A stretch of DNA of 64,000 nucleotides from Tenrec ecaudatus (taxonomy: Eukaryota > Chordata > Mammalia > Afrosoricida > Tenrecidae). The stretch spans positions 5,715,983 to 5,779,982 of the forward strand of contig NC_134541.1 of NCBI RefSeq assembly GCF_050624435.1, read 5' to 3'. Numbering within the stretch: position 1 is the first letter of the stretch; each line of letters starts with the position of its first letter. Made by a program: the position numbers and the translations under genes. Positions 58,814 through 64,000 of the stretch are shown here, in pieces. Under the pieces are notes generated by a model that did no database searches, had not been told where the DNA came from, and saw only the letters and a program-made list of their open reading frames with translations.

Positions 58814-59266
58814 CCGTATATACTCGAATATAAGTCAACCTGAGTTTAAGCCGAGGCACCTAATTATTACATGGGAAACCAGAGAATCTGATTGACTCGA
58901 GTATAAGCCTAGGGTGGGAAATGCAGGATGTGAATTAACACACAGACCAGAGGGGAAAGACGGAGCGCAGCCACAGACACATCCTTACCAGGTCAACTGC
59001 CGGCGTAAGTGAATCACTACGGGTGCTTCTGCGAATTGGAGCCATCCACGTCATAGGACAGCTCTGATTGGTTAGATGTGAGTCAACAAACATTCAAAGC
59101 CCTGCAGTGTCAGCGGGGCTTTGAATGAACAGCAGAATAATGGCAATCACCCACAAGATGTTAACATCTTGTCGATGGGGTACGACTGACTCGTGTATAA
59201 ACCGAACCCCAGTTTTCAGTGTATTTTTTGTGCTGAAAATCTCGGCTTATACATGAGTATATATGG
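58814..59266. mobile_element. Nonautonomous DNA transposon with TA target duplication
   Basis: 453 bp with long inverted ends: left CCGTATATACTCGAATATAA, right (reversed) CCATATATACTCATGTATAA. TA lies on both sides (58812-58813 and 59267-59268), suggesting a Tc1/mariner-like mode of insertion. Internal direct and inverted copies of ACTCGAGTATAAG-like motifs are present. No transposase frame. A fragment of the same family lies at about 60262-60322. Confidence 0.75.
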
Positions 59267-59268
59267 TA

Positions 59269-60240
59269 GTTTAAAAAAATCATTTTATTAGGGGCTCATA
59301 CAACTCTTACCACAATCCATACATACATTAACTGTGTAAAGCACATTTTAAAATTCATTACCCTCACCATTCGCAAAACATTTGCTCTCCACCTAAGCCC
59401 TTGGCATCAGCTCCTCAGTTTTAACTCCTCTCCTCCCCCTTCCCCCTCCCTCATGAACTCTTGATAATTAATAAGTTATTATTTTGTCATATCTTTTCCT
59501 GTCCCTTCACCCACTTTTCTGTTGTCTGTCCCCCAGGGAGGAGGTTATATGCAGATTCTTGTAATCTGTTCCCCCTTTCTACCCCAGCTTCCTTCCACCC
59601 TCGCACTCACACCACTGGTCCTGAAGGCATCATTTGTCCTGGATTCCCTGTGTTTGCAGTTCCTATATGTACCAGTGTACATGCTCTGGTCTAGCCAGAT
59701 TTGTAATATAGAACTGGGATCATGATAGTGGGGGAGAGGAAGCATTTAAGAACTAGAAGAAAGTTATATGTGTTACTGTTGCTACACTGTACCCTGACTA
59801 GCTCGGCTCCTCCCTGTGACCCTTCTGTAAGGGGCTGTCCAGTTGCCTACTGATGGGCTTTGGGTCCCCAATCGGCACTTCCCCTCATTCACAATGATAT
59901 GATTTTTGTTCTTTGATGGCTGATACTTGATCCCTTCGACCCTTCATGATCACACAGGCTAGTGTGCTTCTTCCATGTGGGCTTTGTTGCTTCTCAGCTA
60001 GATGGCTGCTTGTTTACTTTCAAGCCTTTAAGACCCCAGACACTATATCTTTTGATAGCTGGGCACTATCAGCTTTCTTCACCACATTTGTTTATCCACC
60101 TATTTGTAATCAGCGATCCTATTGAGAAATCAGCGATCCTATTGAGAAAGGTGAGCACACAATGATATGATTTTTTTGTTGTTTGATGCCTGATACCTGG
60201 TCCCTTCAACACCTCATGGTCACACAGGTTTTCAGCACAT
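59269..60240 (-). mobile_element. L1 3'UTR, antisense
   Basis: Copy of the L1 3'UTR. The block duplicated elsewhere occurs once, plus a partial second start cut off near 60230. It contains a short local direct repeat (AATCAGCGATCCTATTGAG twice at 60109-60147). Confidence 0.8.
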
Positions 60241-60589
60241 TGTTTATGCTTTAAAAGCTCCCCATTTTTTTGTGGTAAAATTCGGTGCCTCAGCTTATAC
60301 ATAATCATTATATACAGTAATAATAGGGGAGGCAGAGAAGGTTAAGGTAGAAGAGAAGCATGGTAGAGAGCAAAGGAAAGTCTTAGCCACTGCATGATGC
60401 TAATTCTCCTAGAGCTCTTCTAAAACAAAATCGGAGATGGGCATGGGAAGAAATAATGGCAGACCTCCACTGCGTCAGGACCAGTGTGCCCTGTGAAGGG
60501 AAAGGGGGCATTGGAGACAGGAGATCCCCCTTAAAGATAGGTGGGGCAGGGAAAAAAATCATCTTGTCCTTCCAGGAAGAAGATTGATG

Positions 60590-60760
60590 GGGGAGGGATT
60601 TTTACAGTTTGGCCCCCAGGAGACCCTGGTACTTTCTGGAAGGGGTGGTGTCACCTTTTTAGTGGACACGGGAGCAGAAAATTCTTTTAACAAAGCTACT
60701 GGGGCCAGTGGCAAAGTCTACTATTAGATTTCTGGGGGCTACTAGAGTAGCCCAGGAGTG
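60590..60760 (+). pseudogene. pro: Class I ERV protease fragment
   Basis: Contains the active-site sequence VTFLVDTGAENSF (about 60650-60690), as in gammaretrovirus-like proteases, after a PPGDPGTF-like lead. No continuous frame. The upstream 60330-60590 may be gag but I cannot show it. Confidence 0.75.
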
Positions 60761-61129
60761 TCATTACCATGGAGAAACTTGTGGATTTGGGCCACGAGAC
60801 AGTCACACATTCATTTAATTGTTACGTAATGGCTGTACCCCTTGTTGGGAGCCACCATCTCTCTCCATCCTGTGGAACAAAAGAGGGAAAGAAATGGGAG
60901 AACACTGCTCTCCAATTGGCTATGTTCCCCTGGCCAGAGAATACATGCTTCATGAGATAGCAACTCCCACCACAAGTCACTATTGGGCTCTTTCATCACA
61001 GAATTCCTAGGGGTTTGGGTTGAACTGAATCCTCCCTGTATGGTAATTCACCATCCTCCCTGGTAGTGAGCCTGCTCACCACAGGGACTCATCCATCCAG
61101 GTAAATCAATACCCCATGAGTCAAGGGGC

Positions 61130-61860
61130 CAGATGATGGAGGATTGTACCTCATATTTGAAAGTTGCTGGAAGCAGGCATCCTTACTCCATGCAAATCAG
61201 CCTGGAATACCCCATTGTTGCCAGTCCAAAAGCCCAGGATGAATGAGTATAGGTCTGTCCAAGATCTAAGGGAAGTAAGTCATAGGGTGGAAACCATTTA
61301 TCCCATGGTCCATCCCAACCCCCTACACCCTACTCAGTCTCCTGTTCCCTGAAAGTCAGACGTAAAGGGTTCCCCCCCCCCCCCCCGCTATATTCCCATC
61401 GGAAACTGTGAGTAAGGGCATGTTTTCCTTTGAATGGACTCAATTATCGAGAGAAGTAATCCAGTTGACTTGGACCCATCTCCCCAAATTTTTAAAGCCC
61501 CCCCACCCATTTTTGAACTCTCCAGGAAAATCTAAAATCCTTCAAAGTAACCTACCCTAACTGAATGTTGTTAAGTATGTATATGACCTACTGCTGGCTG
61601 GCTGTTAGGTCATGTGTCATGTGCCAACAGACACCAAGGATCTTCTTTCACAGCTCCAAGAATTGAGATATTGTTTTCCACCTAAGAAGGCCCAGGTATG
61701 CTCAACCTGTGTCATTTACCTAGGGTACATATGGGAAGGAGGAAAAAGGACATTGTCACAAGCCCGAAAGCAAGCCATTGTAGACATCCCCGTACCAAAG
61801 ACCGGAAGGTAGGTGTGGGAATTCCTGGGGGCAGCTGGGTATTGTGACCTGTGTATACCC
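61130..61860 (+). pseudogene. pol: Class I ERV reverse transcriptase fragment
   Basis: RT blocks appear over several frames: [20 protein letters not shown] and [15 protein letters not shown] (61164-61300), then the catalytic loop as YVYDLLLAG (about 61576), where the first Asp of YVDD is Tyr, then thumb sequence with PPKKAQVCSTCVIYLGYIWE (61670-61740). A C run at 61372-61387 lies between blocks. Frameshifts and the lost catalytic Asp make it inactive. Confidence 0.85.
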
Positions 61861-62239
61861 AATTTTGCTGAAATAGCTATAGCTCTCTACAAAGTGACTA
61901 AAGGAAATGAGCCCCTCCAGTGGACAAATAACTGAAATCCTTTAATGAAATAAAGGAAAATCTTGTCTCTGCACTTGCTTTGGCTCTGCCTAATATAAGC
62001 AGGCCTTTCCAGCTATTTGTGCATGAAAACCGAGATATGGCAAAGGGAGTGCTGACCCAGCAGCTGGGACCTCGGAGGACACCAGTGGCAGATCTGTCCA
62101 AGAGATTAGATGTGGCAGCTTCAGGTTGTCCTGCAGCCCGGGAGCCTAGCAGCCACAATGACTATGGTCAGAGCAGCTAATAAACTCACTTAGGCACGAT
62201 GTGCTCATCACTGCACCACATGCTGTTGAGGCACTGCTA

Positions 62240-62670
62240 CGGGATGCCAACCACTAATGGATGAAAAATGCCCACTTGGCAAAATGCAAAAGCCTGCGAT
62301 TGGACCATCCTAAAATTAGTTTTTCAGGTCAAAAGAACTTTAACCTTGCCACCTTGCTTCTAGATAATGACCATAAAAGCCATCATCCCCTTCACCAATG
62401 TGAAGATGTCTTGAAGGTGACCCAGAGCCTTCGGCCCAATTTACTGTATGAACCCATAGCTTATGCTAAGGAAACAGTTTTCACAGCTGGCAGCAGCTCT
62501 ATCTCTGACACGACTCGTAGTGCAGGAGCTGCAGTCAGGAGTGAGGACATCATTTGGACTTCAGCCCTACCTGCAGGGACCTCTGCTCAAGAGGCTGAGC
62601 TGATTGCTTTGACTCAGGTCTTAAGATGGGCAATAGGAAAATCGGGTGAACATTTAGACTGACAGCTGTT
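62240..62670 (+). pseudogene. pol: Class I ERV RNase H fragment
   Basis: Open stretch 62261-62662. FTAGSSSISDTTRSAGAAV corresponds to the first catalytic block, but the expected Asp before GSSS is Ala. GTSAQEAELIALTQVLRWA carries the catalytic Glu. It ends in TGA just before the third Asp region. Confidence 0.85.
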
Positions 62671-63499
62671 ACCTTTGCGACGCTTCATGTCCCTGCCCAA
62701 TTATACAAAGAAAGGGAACTGTTAACAGCAAGTGGAAAAACTTTAGAGAATGGCCAACAACACCCGGGAGTCTGTGAGGGTGCAGACCAAATTCAGCTCT
62801 CCACTTCCACAAGGCCCCTAGGTGACCTGCCTGGTTACCTGCTGTGAGACTGCCCTACTCCAGCCAGCCAAGGTCTCTGTTCTTGAGCCACACCAGTGGC
62901 CAGGGACTGCCTGGAGGAGAGGTGAGCCACTGCCGCTGTGTGGAGAGGCACCTGGCCAGCAAATGTTTGTGGTGACTACGCCAGAATCAGAGAGGCGACT
63001 CCTCTTTGCACTGTTTAGCATTGAACTTGCTGCTCTTTAAACTGCACCTCATCTGACTGTGTGGGTATTCTGATCCTGCCAGTGACTCGTTGGTTGATTG
63101 GGTCCCTCAGAGGGCGGCCCCACCTGTGATGGTCCCCACCCTCACTCAGCCTGAGTGCAAACACCCGGCGGTGAGGGGGCAGGGTGCCCTTGCCTGCCTT
63201 TTCAGTGTGTCCCCGTCCATCAGTGACTGTGCCAAAAAAAAGAATGGCCAAGAGATTTTGCAGTTTAATAGTGGCTGTGTGGTTTTCTAAAAAGGTGGCC
63301 TTTATACACCATCCCAGACATTACAAGGGGGACAACCTCAGTACATTAGGTTGGCTGACCAAACAGCTACGAAGATGGCTTTGAGTCCAGTTCTACCAAT
63401 ATCCATTCTTCCCAGCAATGACTCCCAGTCTGCAGGCTACCTGAATATCCAATTTATATGGGGAAAAGAAGAGGAATAAACCTGTCGAGAAGTGAACCA

Positions 63500-63945
63500 C
63501 GAGCCCCTCTGGATGGTGAACCTTGCCTGATGGGCGAATCCCGGTGGCATATGCTCTTGGACAGACCTTATTATAGAACCTCCACTCAGTGACACAGCTG
63601 GTAGGAACAAAAGTGAAAGCCTTACTGGCACCCTGGTTTGCCATTCCTAATTTAACCCATTTGTCACAGCACATTGCTAACAGATGCTGAGAAAGGTGGG
63701 AAGTTGATCTCACTGAAGTGAGTCTTCCAGCATGGGGAAATGAGTACTTGTTGGTTTTTATAGATACTTTCTCAGGATGGATGGAGGCATTGGAGACTCC
63801 GTGGGAAATAGCTCTCCTGGTGGCGAAAAAAGTACTGCATGAAATTACCCCGGTGCGGGCTACCCTTAGCCACTGGGTCGGAAGATGGTGCTCGCTTTGT
63901 GGCTCAGCTTTCCTCAGTCCTGCCCGGGCCCTAGGAATAAAATAG
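63500..63945 (+). pseudogene. pol: Class I ERV integrase fragment, reaching the window end region
   Basis: Zinc-domain-like sequence near 63620-63680 (HLSQHIANRC followed by a stop) and the core start WEVDLTEVSLPAWGNEYLLV, FIDTFSGWMEALETPWE and VAKKVLHEITP. The first catalytic Asp is in WEVDLTEV. Frame is lost after about 63850. The element may continue beyond the window; no env or LTR is seen. 62820-63490 has no clear motif. Confidence 0.85.
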
Positions 63946-64000
63946 AAGCTGCACTGTGCCTACAGACCCGAAAAACAACTTTAACAAGACTCATTATGGA

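Overview
This is nuclear DNA of a placental mammal, and the repeats point to an afrotherian, most probably a tenrec such as Echinops telfairi. Three things support this: several SINEs of the AfroSINE type, a SPIN hAT miniature transposon (a horizontally acquired family reported from tenrec but not from elephant), and many copies of one lineage-specific L1 3' end. The species call is an inference. There is no operon structure and no CRISPR array; most of the window is layered retroelements.

Layout. 0.25-7.7 kb is an antisense L1 broken up by younger L1 tails and solo LTRs. 8.9-12.3 kb is a sense L1 whose 3'UTR carries a full-length U1 snRNA retropseudogene. 12.7-13.1 kb is a solo LTR. 14.4-17.0 kb (minus) is a decayed KRAB zinc-finger locus, with its KRAB exon remnant at 29.7-29.85 kb. 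18.8-21.2 kb (minus) is a gammaretrovirus-like ERV (LTR, tRNA-Gln primer site, gag, start of pro). 22.2-23.7 kb is a solo LTR split by a processed retrocopy. 23.8-28.4 kb is an antisense L1 split by a betaretroviral LTR-leader-gag fragment. 32.3-32.8 kb is an AfroSINE with SPIN inside. 33.3-34.0 kb is a CpG island.

35.1-41.2 kb is an ERV-L-type provirus with two nearly identical LTRs, a tRNA-Leu primer site, an open gag, a broken pol and a dUTPase. 42.7-44.6 kb is a solo LTR of mouse mammary tumour virus type carrying a decayed superantigen-like (sag) reading frame, itself split by an RPS24 processed pseudogene. 46.1-48.4 kb is antisense L1. 48.66-54.49 kb (plus) is a KRAB C2H2 zinc-finger gene whose four coding exons join in phase to give a 576-residue protein. 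58.8-59.3 kb is a palindromic DNA transposon. 60.4 kb to the window end is a decayed class I ERV pol.

Two themes stand out. First, the plus-strand zinc-finger gene and the minus-strand zinc-finger pseudogene are an inverted, head-to-head duplicate pair that also shares intron sequence and an AfroSINE, with the CpG island between them. Such KRAB repressors commonly silence retroelements, and this locus is full of them. Second, the 42.7-44.6 kb LTR has TGCCG/CGGCA ends, an exact 6-bp target duplication, about 1.3 kb net length and sag-like segments in the MMTV order. It is the most unusual object here: evidence of a sag-bearing betaretrovirus in an afrotherian germ line.
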